DNA from: an uncultured Lachnospiraceae bacterium
GTDB lineage: Bacteria > Bacillota > Clostridia > Lachnospirales > Lachnospiraceae
NCBI GenBank assembly: GCA_947588995.1
Contig: CANPZI010000004.1
Span: forward strand, 62,001-126,000
Direction: 5' to 3'
Length of the DNA: 64,000 nt
Positions 41,001-50,106 of the stretch are shown here, in pieces. Position 1 is the stretch's first letter. Each line of letters opens with the position of its first letter. The position numbers were made by a program, and so were the translations under genes. The notes beneath the pieces are model-generated. The model saw only the letters and a list, made by a program, of their open reading frames with translations. It made no database searches and was not told where the DNA came from.

Positions 41001-43613
41001 TTATGGGGTTGTAGAAATATCATTCTCCAAAATATGCGAATTTCTAATTTTACTGCTGGCATACATACAGTATTTTACACCACTGGCCACAGCCATCTCC
41101 TCTGCTGCTGCCTGCTTTGCTTTAACTACAGTATCATCAATTTTATTGTCTCCTTTGACCTCAATAAGCTGATAGGAACCATCTGTCATCCTCGCAAGAA
41201 AGTCGGGATAGTACTGGCGGATTCTCCCAGACTCCGGATCGTAGTAGTGTACCGAAAGATCTCCTTGATTAGACGTAAACATACCCGTAAAATACACTTC
41301 TGCAACCTTGCCGCTTGTGATGTACTGCATAAAGCACTCCCTCTCTGGAATGGAATCGAAACAGTAGGTATCGGCGTGGAAACTCTTCTTCAGTTGCTCC
41401 GGCGTAAAACCTTTATACTTGTTTGTAATAACGAGGTCGTCTTTCGCAGAGAATTCATAATAGCCAGCATCTTTCGGCTCTCGCAACAGTACCAGTTCCC
41501 TGTCCTCTGTTTTCAGTTCCGAGGTAATGTCAAAGAGTGCATGAAACACAGCCGGGATGATGTAATCATCCAGAACAATATTATAATGATTAACAGCTTC
41601 AAGAATCGTATCAATCCCATCAACTGACTCTCGGAGTATTCTTGCCGCAAGAATGCAGGAAATATTCAGATAACGGGCCACCTCTCCGGTCAGAGAGAAC
41701 TCACTGTATTTCATGTTCGCCTGAAGATAGTCGATATTCTTTTCTTTGACCGTGGTATCACGAGCAAGGCTGTCACGCTCATACATGATACTGGCGTACT
41801 TAGAAAGGTCAGCATCTACCAGTTTGAAGTCAACCGGTTCGGAATATTTCTTTTCGTGGAGCGTATACTCGTGCCATACACGCTTAAGTGTAATTGTTCT
41901 TGGAGGCGGCAGGACGCGCACCTGGTATTTATGACGGTCAGCATTGGACGGATTCTTGATATCTTTGATTTCCATATTGAAGTTTTTATGCAGCTCATCA
42001 TTCAGTGTGTCATAGTTTTCTTTAGAAAGGAAAACAATGGCGGTAAGTCGCTCGTCCGTAATTGCACGGAGACAACGCATAGTAGCCTGGAGTACGAATA
42101 TCTTTGACTTCGGACTACGGAAAAGTGCCACACCAAACAGAGAACGGCAGTTCCAGCCTTCTTTGCCTTTCTCTACAAGAATAATGAACTGCTTTTCGTT
42201 GCCTTCTGTACCAGGGACATCAAGGTTATTGAAATCCCTGATAGCATCGTTCTTTGTGTATTTTGCATCACCGACATTCAAGAGAATCTTTGATGCCGAG
42301 ATTCCGAGTTTTGTCAGTATCTTCTCAAGAGCGGGTTTTACCTCTGTTGCAGCTTCCTCGACGCCTGCCGCATAAATGGCGAGTTTCGGATTCAATCCCT
42401 CATAGGTCCTGCCACCATACCTCTCCCAAAATGTGGTGACAACAGCGGTGAGGAATTCATTGCTCTTCACGTTCTCAAAACCGAGAGGGTCTGCATCTTT
42501 CAAGAAGCCGTTCCAGATTGACTCACGCAGACCATAGGCATAGACCACCTCTGGCAGAAGCTGGTTCTTGACATATGGCGTACCTGTGTAGTTATAGCAA
42601 GCCACGATGGATGTATTTGCCGCAAGCAGATTGATGGTATCACGGAGGCTTGTTTTATTCGCTCCACTTGATCTGATCTGCTTTTCAAGGTCTGCACCGA
42701 AGAGGTGATGTGCCTCATCAACATAGACGCCGAGTTGCGGAAGACGGCAGAGCTTCTTGAAGCGCTGGTTATCCATCAGTGTGGTATCGTCCCATGCATC
42801 GTCCTCGTCATCATCGCCACCCGTGCCATAGACAGTGGAAAGCAAAGAGCCAGAGCCATTAAAGAACATCTGACCAGGTGTCTCTTCCTTACGCTTTTTC
42901 TTAACGATGATTTTCTGTGTATTAGAGATAATGATATTGAAATCGGAATCATCAATCGTATGCAGAATAGTTCCTGTCTCGTCCAAGAAGTGGAACTTAA
43001 TGTTTGCATCAAGCACACGGGCATATTCTGGCGGCACCACTTTCGTCTTATCAAAGGTCATAATCTCACGGAGAGACTGAAGGACAGTCTTATCCGGCGC
43101 AAATACAAGAGCATTGTGACAGAAACGCTTATCCCCCGGATACTTCTTAGCAAGCAAAAACTCATAGAAGATACAGGTGGCCATAAGAATAGTTTTTCCC
43201 AGTCCCATCGTAAGGGCATAGATGTAGTTGGGATACGCTTCCCGATATTTCTTCATCTGCTTGAAAATCGTGTCGGTCTGCTTCTCGGTCGGAGCGTCAA
43301 AGAGACGGAGCTGCCCACCTTTGTCAATGGAATAGTAAGACGCATCGGAGAAATGGTCTCGCTTATGACGCCAGTCATCAAACATTTCATAAACCTGCTT
43401 GTTGTTCATGAATTCCTTCACGAAGACATACATCTCCAGCGCTTCGAACTGTGGGGTACGCAGAAAGGCATTTGGATTCTCCTGGCTGTCGTTATAGGCG
43501 AGGAACTTTCTCGTAAGGTCATTGTATCGTGAACGTATTTTCCCACGGTTCGTAGTGTAATAGTACCACAACTGCTGATTGAAAGAAAAATTCGAATCAA
43601 ATTCCACAGCCAT
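41001..43613 (-). CDS. Type III restriction Res-like DEAD/DEAH helicase-nuclease
   Basis: ALTMGLGKTILMATCIFYEF, LGVYVDEAHHLFG, VLQATMRCLRAI, C-terminal PDFLARMTDGSYQLIEVKGD (PD-ExK nuclease motif). Confidence 0.87.
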   Translation of the reverse strand: MAVEFDSNFSFNQQLWYYYTTNRGKIRSRYNDLTRKFLAYNDSQENPNAFLRTPQFEALEMYVFVKEFMNNKQVYEMFDDWRHKRDHFSDASYYSIDKGGQLRLFDAPTEKQTDTIFKQMKKYREAYPNYIYALTMGLGKTILMATCIFYEFLLAKKYPGDKRFCHNALVFAPDKTVLQSLREIMTFDKTKVVPPEYARVLDANIKFHFLDETGTILHTIDDSDFNIIISNTQKIIVKKKRKEETPGQMFFNGSGSLLSTVYGTGGDDDEDDAWDDTTLMDNQRFKKLCRLPQLGVYVDEAHHLFGADLEKQIRSSGANKTSLRDTINLLAANTSIVACYNYTGTPYVKNQLLPEVVYAYGLRESIWNGFLKDADPLGFENVKSNEFLTAVVTTFWERYGGRTYEGLNPKLAIYAAGVEEAATEVKPALEKILTKLGISASKILLNVGDAKYTKNDAIRDFNNLDVPGTEGNEKQFIILVEKGKEGWNCRSLFGVALFRSPKSKIFVLQATMRCLRAITDERLTAIVFLSKENYDTLNDELHKNFNMEIKDIKNPSNADRHKYQVRVLPPPRTITLKRVWHEYTLHEKKYSEPVDFKLVDADLSKYASIMYERDSLARDTTVKEKNIDYLQANMKYSEFSLTGEVARYLNISCILAARILRESVDGIDTILEAVNHYNIVLDDYIIPAVFHALFDITSELKTEDRELVLLREPKDAGYYEFSAKDDLVITNKYKGFTPEQLKKSFHADTYCFDSIPERECFMQYITSGKVAEVYFTGMFTSNQGDLSVHYYDPESGRIRQYYPDFLARMTDGSYQLIEVKGDNKIDDTVVKAKQAAAEEMAVASGVKYCMYASSKIRNSHILENDISTTP

Positions 43614-45602
43614 TTAACGCACCTCCACTTCCAACGACTCGGAGAGCAGGTCGGTAATTTTTACTTTGATTGTGCCACAGCCTTCCGGAATATCATAGAT
43701 ACCCTTTACCATCTCGTTTTTGCCGGGAACATCAGTCACGATAGGCTGCATAACTACGCCATCATAGTTCCAGTCGATCATGATGGAGTCAACGAGTTGA
43801 CGCCAATCTTCCACATATTCCTTCTGGATGGAAAGTTTCTGCATTAGGTTCATCGGATAGAAGGCACGGATGACCAGTTTACTACCCTCACGGACTATCT
43901 CCGCTTCAGAATCTCGCTTCAACTGAAGATCCGCTTTGTCACGAAGTATATCAACAATTTGAACATCCACTTTATACTCAGCAAGTTCTTGCTCCAGCGC
44001 TCCTTTTAGGTCAGACTCATGCCCCATGCAGACAATCGTTATTCGTTCTACAGGCTGATTTGGATTTTCCTCCTTGCGTTTCTCATAGGTCTTGTATGGC
44101 AAGTTTGCAAGGAGTTCTTTCAAGTCTGCTTTCGTAGCAATGCGGTTGACTGGCATGATCTTCACCATTCTACCATCAAGTTCTCCATCCCAAACATCGC
44201 TTTGCGGAAACGGCTGAATCTCCAAAGCCTCAATTAGCAGATCGCGGGCTTCCACAGGATTGCGAAAGAAATCATAGTTGTTTACATTGTAGACTTCAAA
44301 GCCTGTGTACTTCACCCCCCCCCCGAGCACAGAAATATTCCCTTCTTTCTCTTTCAAACAATCAAGACCATCGCTATAGCCACTGGCGCTCAATTCCATA
44401 TCTTCATCTGCACTTTCTGATACAAAATACGGTGTTCCCTCCGCAACCATTAAAGGCTGTAATTGGTTTATGTCATAAGTCACCGGTTTGCGGGTAGGAT
44501 TCAATTCTGCTGCGATAGCAAGCAAGCGCTTGGTAGTAGTTTGGATGGCACCGAGATTGATGTCTGCACCAATAAAACGTCTGCCAAGTTTCATAGCAAC
44601 AGCTTGCGTTGTGCCGCTACCCATAAAGCAGTCAAATACAATATCTCCTGGTTTACTAAATGAACGAATAATTCTATCTAAAAGAGCCGCAGGTTTTTGC
44701 GTCGGATAATTTAATTTTTCGTTTAAGTCTTTAGGATCAACTGGTTTTATATCTTTCCACACAGAATTTATTGATACACTTTGAATTTCAAAAATAACAT
44801 CATCAGGGTTTGGCTGTCTACCATTTTCACGAATCCATTTGTTCAAACGCGCAGTAAATCTTGAATCATTAACGGGATAATTAGCTCCCTTTATTTTATT
44901 ACCGTCAACAACATAGCTTTCCCATCTTTTGTAATTTATTGAATTTTTGTAATCATTGTCATACTGCATTTCATAAAAATATGTGTCTGTTTTCGAATAT
45001 ACAAACAAATTATCATGTTTTCGTGGAAAATATTTTTTCACTGCACCTTGGTATGTTTCATAATACCAAATAATCTCATTGACAAATCTATCGGAACCAA
45101 ACACTTCATCCATAACAATCCTCAAATAATGTGACTTATGATAGTCGCAATGCAAAATAATAACCCCGCGGTTAGATAGAAGTTCGCGCATAAGAAGTAA
45201 TCTTTCATACATGAATTGAAGATACTCATCATTTGTCCATATATCACCGTACTGCTTTTCCTCAAATGAAGAACTATCCGATTCAGCACTGCCAACACCA
45301 CGCACTTCAATTTTTCTTTTATAATCTGCCTTGCTATCGAACGGAGGGTCAATGTATATGAGATCGACCTGCCCACGATAGTCTTTGAGCAGATGGCTCA
45401 TCACTTGAAGATTATCGCCCCAGAATATCTTATTAATCCAGCCATTCTGCTCCGATCCATACGTCTCCCGCAGTTGTGCAGGATAATACTGCGTAGCACG
45501 ATAGGGACGCTTGCCCGTCCAACGAAGTTCAGGAAAGCCCTTAATTGTAGGCCTCTGTTCAAATTCAAAAGTAAGCTGTTCACCATTTTCCATTTTCGTC
45601 AA
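43614..45602 (-). CDS. Type III-like Mod DNA methyltransferase (beta class), contains a G10 tract
   Basis: VDLIYIDPPFDSKADYKRKIE (motif IV) preceding IVFDCFMGSGTTQAVAMKLGRRFIGADI (motif I). Confidence 0.9.
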   Translation of the reverse strand: MTKMENGEQLTFEFEQRPTIKGFPELRWTGKRPYRATQYYPAQLRETYGSEQNGWINKIFWGDNLQVMSHLLKDYRGQVDLIYIDPPFDSKADYKRKIEVRGVGSAESDSSSFEEKQYGDIWTNDEYLQFMYERLLLMRELLSNRGVIILHCDYHKSHYLRIVMDEVFGSDRFVNEIIWYYETYQGAVKKYFPRKHDNLFVYSKTDTYFYEMQYDNDYKNSINYKRWESYVVDGNKIKGANYPVNDSRFTARLNKWIRENGRQPNPDDVIFEIQSVSINSVWKDIKPVDPKDLNEKLNYPTQKPAALLDRIIRSFSKPGDIVFDCFMGSGTTQAVAMKLGRRFIGADINLGAIQTTTKRLLAIAAELNPTRKPVTYDINQLQPLMVAEGTPYFVSESADEDMELSASGYSDGLDCLKEKEGNISVLGGGVKYTGFEVYNVNNYDFFRNPVEARDLLIEALEIQPFPQSDVWDGELDGRMVKIMPVNRIATKADLKELLANLPYKTYEKRKEENPNQPVERITIVCMGHESDLKGALEQELAEYKVDVQIVDILRDKADLQLKRDSEAEIVREGSKLVIRAFYPMNLMQKLSIQKEYVEDWRQLVDSIMIDWNYDGVVMQPIVTDVPGKNEMVKGIYDIPEGCGTIKVKITDLLSESLEVEVR
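44315..44324 (-). repeat. Homopolymer G10 tract within the mod coding sequence
   Basis: Plus strand ttcaCCCCCCCCCCgagc; coding strand CTC GGG GGG GGG GTG AAG; the tract starts exactly on codon 427. Confidence 0.95.
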
Positions 45603-46366
45603 TCCTCCTGAATAGTTTCAGTTCTTAATTGTCGCTCGATATCCGATACGGCCAGCGGAATATACCGCCCATCCGCAGTAAGATTACGTCCAAATATACT
45701 GCCAAGTATTGATTGATTTTGAATCACAAGCTGCGGATTTTTTCCCAAATAAGCATTGAAGCTTTCAAGCACTTTCGGATCATATAGTTTTTCCAATAAT
45801 GCTACCCTATCGACTATTCCCGCATTGCTGAGATTATCAACACCTTCTGAAATTTTTTTCTTTCCATCAGCTATTTCTACCATACCGACAATTATCTTCA
45901 TTAACTCTTGTATCACTTCTTCTTGCGTTAGCAACTTTCGTTCGGCATCATTAGTCTTTACAGTTTCCGCCGAAAGCACGGTGCTGGCAAATTCAATTGC
46001 CCTTTGTGTACTCTCTTCCTTTTGAAGTTTGACCTGTGCCTTGCGTTGCTCTGCCGCCTTTTCTTCTGTTTTCTTTATCCTATATCTGTCCCATAATTTC
46101 TTTATTCCGTAGCTCGCTCCGATAATAGCCGCCACAGTCAAACCACCTATTGCGGCAGAGCCAGCATCAATCCTTTCTGACGGCTCTCCCTCCTCATTAC
46201 TGTCATTATCATCGTCTAAAAGACTGATATCAACGCGATTTGCTATGGAGCCATCTACACGCCGTGCATAGAAATCAGGCGATAAATTACCTTCTAAGTA
46301 AGCCTCATAGTCATCATCAGTAAGACCAATTTTTAAGCCTCTCTCTGGGTCATCTATATACGGCAT
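45599..46366 (-). CDS. Uncharacterised single-TM protein between the UvrD-like and mod genes
   Basis: MPYIDDPERGLKIGLTDDDYEAYLEGNLSPDFY...IGGLTVAAIIGASYGIKKLWDRYRIKKTEEKAAEQRKAQVKLQKEE; overlaps mod by 4 nt. Confidence 0.75.
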   Translation of the reverse strand: MPYIDDPERGLKIGLTDDDYEAYLEGNLSPDFYARRVDGSIANRVDISLLDDDNDSNEEGEPSERIDAGSAAIGGLTVAAIIGASYGIKKLWDRYRIKKTEEKAAEQRKAQVKLQKEESTQRAIEFASTVLSAETVKTNDAERKLLTQEEVIQELMKIIVGMVEIADGKKKISEGVDNLSNAGIVDRVALLEKLYDPKVLESFNAYLGKNPQLVIQNQSILGSIFGRNLTADGRYIPLAVSDIERQLRTETIQED

Positions 46367-46368
46367 TG

Positions 46369-49254
46369 TTATTTCCTCCTGCAGTAGAATCTAAAATCGC
46401 ACTCTTTACAAATTATTGAATCACTGGCACAATGATGGAAATCTTTCTTCATGATTTTCTTGACTGTGTCATCGAATACCGCCATCGTTCCTTCTACAGC
46501 AGACTTCGTGTATGGATATGTGATAGTAGGCACGCCATCATCCTCGCCAGTATAGTAGAGGTGCATCTTGCTGACTTTTTGCCCAGTACGCTCCTCCACG
46601 AGATGAGCGTAAATATGAAGCTGTCGTCTGTACTGTTCAAGCCTTTCCCGCATTTTCTCCATATCAGGCTTTCTCTCGGCTTTGAAATCCACTATCTCAA
46701 CCGTGTCTCCCTCGCCGCGAATAAGATCAACCTTGCCTTCGATAATGTAGTCCGACTTTACTAAAGAAACATCTACTTCAGCTTGCTGTATCTGCGACCA
46801 GTTTCCACGCTGTCGTTCAACATAACGCAACACCTGTTTCAAAGCTGCCTCACGCTGTGGGACAGCTAAGTATGTATGCTCAGTCTTTGTCAGAGATACA
46901 TAGTTGGAATCAAACCAACGGCTAATGTTTTCCTCCGTAATCGACTGTTCCTCATGCCGAAGTGCCGCACGATGTATATCCTCAACTGTCTCGTGGACAA
47001 GCGTACCAAAAAGCATAGCATTTGTACGAACAGGCATAAATTCCAATTCCTTATAGAATTTATACTGTAGGGCGCAAGTCTCATAAACTGTGATATGCGA
47101 TGTAAACGAATAGGTATTCTTAATGTTCACATCCTTTATAGGCTTGAAATCAAATTCTCTTATCTCAAATCCGAGATCGTCCACAGATTGTAGTTTCCCA
47201 TAAATGTCTTTGAAGTAGTTACTTGGTGTCCTCTTATCCTCACAACAGGTCAGAATCAATAAATCCTGTGCGCGGGAAAATGCCGTATAATAAAGGCGCC
47301 AGAAGTCAAAGAACTTTATCACTTCATACGGCTCGAAAGCGGGACGTTTGAAGTATCGGTCCTCTATCCGCATCATCAAGTCATTTGTGTTCTTCCTCGG
47401 TACGTTTGCCAAGGAATCCACAAAAACAATCGGAAACTCCATGCCTTTGGACTGATGGATGGTAAGGAAAGAAACGCACCCGCTCGGCGCATACTCTGAA
47501 TCATCCTCGTACTCCGCGATTCCGCCATCAAAGAGCAGACGGAGATACAGATTGAAAAGCATTTCTGTATTCTGATCGATACGACGTTTACCGCGATATT
47601 CGACTGCATCCAAGACGTCTACTCGATGGAGATACTCAAATTTACCAATGATCTGTGTCAGCTTGGCAAGGTTACGAGCCGGTCGGATGTCGACCATGCC
47701 AACATCCATCTCTGTATCGAGGATCCCGGCAAACGGCTGGAATTCAAATAGCTGATACATGAGTCCACAATAAGCGTAATCTGTTGCGCCAGTTAAACCG
47801 ACATGAACTTTACCACGTCGGCGTATCAACTTCAAAAGCTCTGCGTTCTCAGGTTTGGTAAGATATTCGTTCGCAGTTATGATGCAATTTCGGTAATAGG
47901 TCAGATGCTCCAGTCGGAGGAAAGTAAACTCCCCGTTCTCCAAGCCCTGAACATATCGTGGGAACATCAGCATGAGGCAGCCGAGGGCAAGCCGTATCTC
48001 GTCGCGCTGGAAAAACATATCCGAACGCGGCGAGTAAACACTTATATGGTTCTCCTCTAAGAAACAGGCAAGAGCCATCGTTCTCGGATGTTTCACTGAG
48101 TTGAAGAGAAATGCGATCTGGTTATAGTCTGTGAGTTTGCCGGAACCTTTCAGGTCGTTGATGAACCGCAGAATTTTTTCGTACCACTCATCCGTGTCGT
48201 CCACACCTGCGAGTTTCACGACCGCAGGACTGTGGAGAGCAGTTCTCTCGTGTGGTTCGATTCGTTTATCATATCTGTAGTTGTCCCAACGGAAATTGAA
48301 CTTCGCACCGTCCGTGGTGGCCATCCATTCATTGTAGAAATCAACGATATCACTGTTTGAGCGATAGTTAATGACCAATGGAATGATGCGGCACTCGCCA
48401 TCCGCAAACTTTTGCGGAAACTCCAGAATATTACGGATAGTTGCGCCTCGAAAACGATACAAGCCCTGGTCATCGTCACCGACCACGCAGATGTTCTTGC
48501 GATCGCCTGCGAGCAGGAACACAAGCTGTTCCTGGATAAAGTTCGTGTCCTGATACTCATCAATCATTATGTGGGTGATCTTGGAGCGAAGTTCTTCTAA
48601 AATCTCTGCGTTATCCTGCAGGAGATGGAAGGCCTCAATCTGGATAGACGAGAGGTCCATTAGATTGGATTCCGTCAGTAGATCGTGGTATTCCTTCAAC
48701 ATTCGTCCAAGAGCCGCAATCGAAAGGTCAGAGTCAGACATAAGCTCCTCCGGCGTCACCAATTCTTCGGAGAGATTATTGACATAGTTGCAGATAGACT
48801 CTGCCTGTTTCCATGACCCTCCCTTCGGCAAGGCAATCTCCACTTCCGGGATATTCCGAAAGCGATAGATGTTTTGAAACACCATGTACTGCTGATCAAA
48901 GGCATCGAGAAGACGGTAGTTCCTGCGAAGCCTAGTATACTCCAGATGTTCTTTGAGGATACGGAGGCACAGCGAATGAAATGTGCCAATATACATCTCA
49001 TTGATATTCGCTACGATTCCTCTGTCGGATAGTTCATTCGTGATTCTTGTAATCAGTTCCTTGGCGGCTTTCTCCGTGAAAGTCGCAATGAAGATACTTT
49101 CCGGCTTAACACCGCATTCCTCTATAAGATAAATCGCACGCTGGACGAGCGTGTAGGTTTTGCCAGTACCTGGCCCCGCCGTAATAAGAACAGGACCATC
49201 TGTAGTAGCTATTGCCTTTCGTTGTCCTTCATTAGCATTTCCGAAATCAAACAT
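46369..49254 (-). CDS. UvrD/PcrA-type helicase fused to an AddB/Cas4-like nuclease with Cys cluster
   Basis: VLITAGPGTGKTYTLVQRA; MIDEYQDTNFIQEQL; VVGDDDQGLYRFRGA; C-terminal VEIVDFKAERKPD and CKECDFRFYC with upstream ETCALQYKFYKELEF. Confidence 0.9.
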   Translation of the reverse strand: MFDFGNANEGQRKAIATTDGPVLITAGPGTGKTYTLVQRAIYLIEECGVKPESIFIATFTEKAAKELITRITNELSDRGIVANINEMYIGTFHSLCLRILKEHLEYTRLRRNYRLLDAFDQQYMVFQNIYRFRNIPEVEIALPKGGSWKQAESICNYVNNLSEELVTPEELMSDSDLSIAALGRMLKEYHDLLTESNLMDLSSIQIEAFHLLQDNAEILEELRSKITHIMIDEYQDTNFIQEQLVFLLAGDRKNICVVGDDDQGLYRFRGATIRNILEFPQKFADGECRIIPLVINYRSNSDIVDFYNEWMATTDGAKFNFRWDNYRYDKRIEPHERTALHSPAVVKLAGVDDTDEWYEKILRFINDLKGSGKLTDYNQIAFLFNSVKHPRTMALACFLEENHISVYSPRSDMFFQRDEIRLALGCLMLMFPRYVQGLENGEFTFLRLEHLTYYRNCIITANEYLTKPENAELLKLIRRRGKVHVGLTGATDYAYCGLMYQLFEFQPFAGILDTEMDVGMVDIRPARNLAKLTQIIGKFEYLHRVDVLDAVEYRGKRRIDQNTEMLFNLYLRLLFDGGIAEYEDDSEYAPSGCVSFLTIHQSKGMEFPIVFVDSLANVPRKNTNDLMMRIEDRYFKRPAFEPYEVIKFFDFWRLYYTAFSRAQDLLILTCCEDKRTPSNYFKDIYGKLQSVDDLGFEIREFDFKPIKDVNIKNTYSFTSHITVYETCALQYKFYKELEFMPVRTNAMLFGTLVHETVEDIHRAALRHEEQSITEENISRWFDSNYVSLTKTEHTYLAVPQREAALKQVLRYVERQRGNWSQIQQAEVDVSLVKSDYIIEGKVDLIRGEGDTVEIVDFKAERKPDMEKMRERLEQYRRQLHIYAHLVEERTGQKVSKMHLYYTGEDDGVPTITYPYTKSAVEGTMAVFDDTVKKIMKKDFHHCASDSIICKECDFRFYCRRK

Positions 49255-49450
49255 AAAAGCTTGATATCCTTTCTTCTGGTTTAAAGTGTAAAAACTTTAT
49301 CTTATACAATCCATATGGTGTCAGTTAAAATCCAATTCCCTCATAATCCTATAAATTTAATTTAATATCTACCATATATATTATCATATATCTATAACTA
49401 CTACCAATAAATTATTACTTCTATACATATAAGAACTTTCTGTTCACTTT

Positions 49451-49637
49451 TTAAACCATCTTAAAATACTCCAGCGCCCTCAGACTTTTGCTGATTGTAA
49501 TTTACTCTCTCAATAATCCCGCATTTCCTCTTAACCTGGGCAATATAAAGATTACTTACCTTTAGTCCGCTATGCTCCAGCACATATGCCTCAATCTTCT
49601 CATAGCTGGTCTTACTCTCAGCCGCCAGCAGATCCAT
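49451..49637 (-). pseudogene. Remnant of the C-terminal accessory domain found on Lachnospiraceae RlmD-type methyltransferases
   Basis: MDLLAAESKTSYEKIEAYVLEHSGLKVSNLYIAQVKRKCGIIERVNYNQQKSE then, in another frame, ALEYFKMV*: both ends preserved, middle deleted. Confidence 0.6.
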
Positions 49638-49736
49638 TTCTCATTGTATACTTTCTTTCAAGTGACTCGTATATTGGGGCTGATATAAGAACGCCCCCAA
49701 ATCACACTCTTGACTTGGAGACGTTTTCGCGTCATA

Positions 49737-49928
49737 TTATAAAAACCATATTCCCCTTTTAAGGATATTCTTCCATTTTCTCCTTTGGTCTATTTTTTCT
49801 CTTACTTCTTCTATTGTACTTGTGCGCCCATCCTGCATTGCTTTATAGCCTTCTCCGATCAGCCTGTAAAACTCCAGTTTCGCTGTATCATCCACTTCTG
49901 CCGTATTTTGTGCCTTTGCAGCTAACAT
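49737..49928 (-). CDS. Orphan RelB/Phd-type antitoxin-like small protein
   Basis: MLAAKAQNTAEVDDTAKLEFYRLIGEGYKAMQDGRTSTIEEVREKIDQRRKWKNIL. Confidence 0.45.
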   Translation of the reverse strand: MLAAKAQNTAEVDDTAKLEFYRLIGEGYKAMQDGRTSTIEEVREKIDQRRKWKNILKRGIWFL

Positions 49929-50106
49929 ACGCTCACTTCCTTTTTCTTTTTCTTAACCTTAGTATACGCAAAAATCCATGTTTGTACAATAATTAAGACG
50001 AAAAATTTCAGTCCATTCCTTGCACGGATCAATCATTTTGTTTTTCTCTTTCCTGCTGACTCATTACACCAACAATAAAACGCTCGCGCTCTCGGGCATT
50101 TTAACC

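Noticed and set aside
25519-49260. Search for CRISPR arrays, tRNA or rRNA genes in the island
   Set aside because: No regularly spaced repeats, cas genes, tRNA cloverleaf or rRNA sequence recognised by eye; tRNAscan/CRISPR tools were not available to confirm absence.
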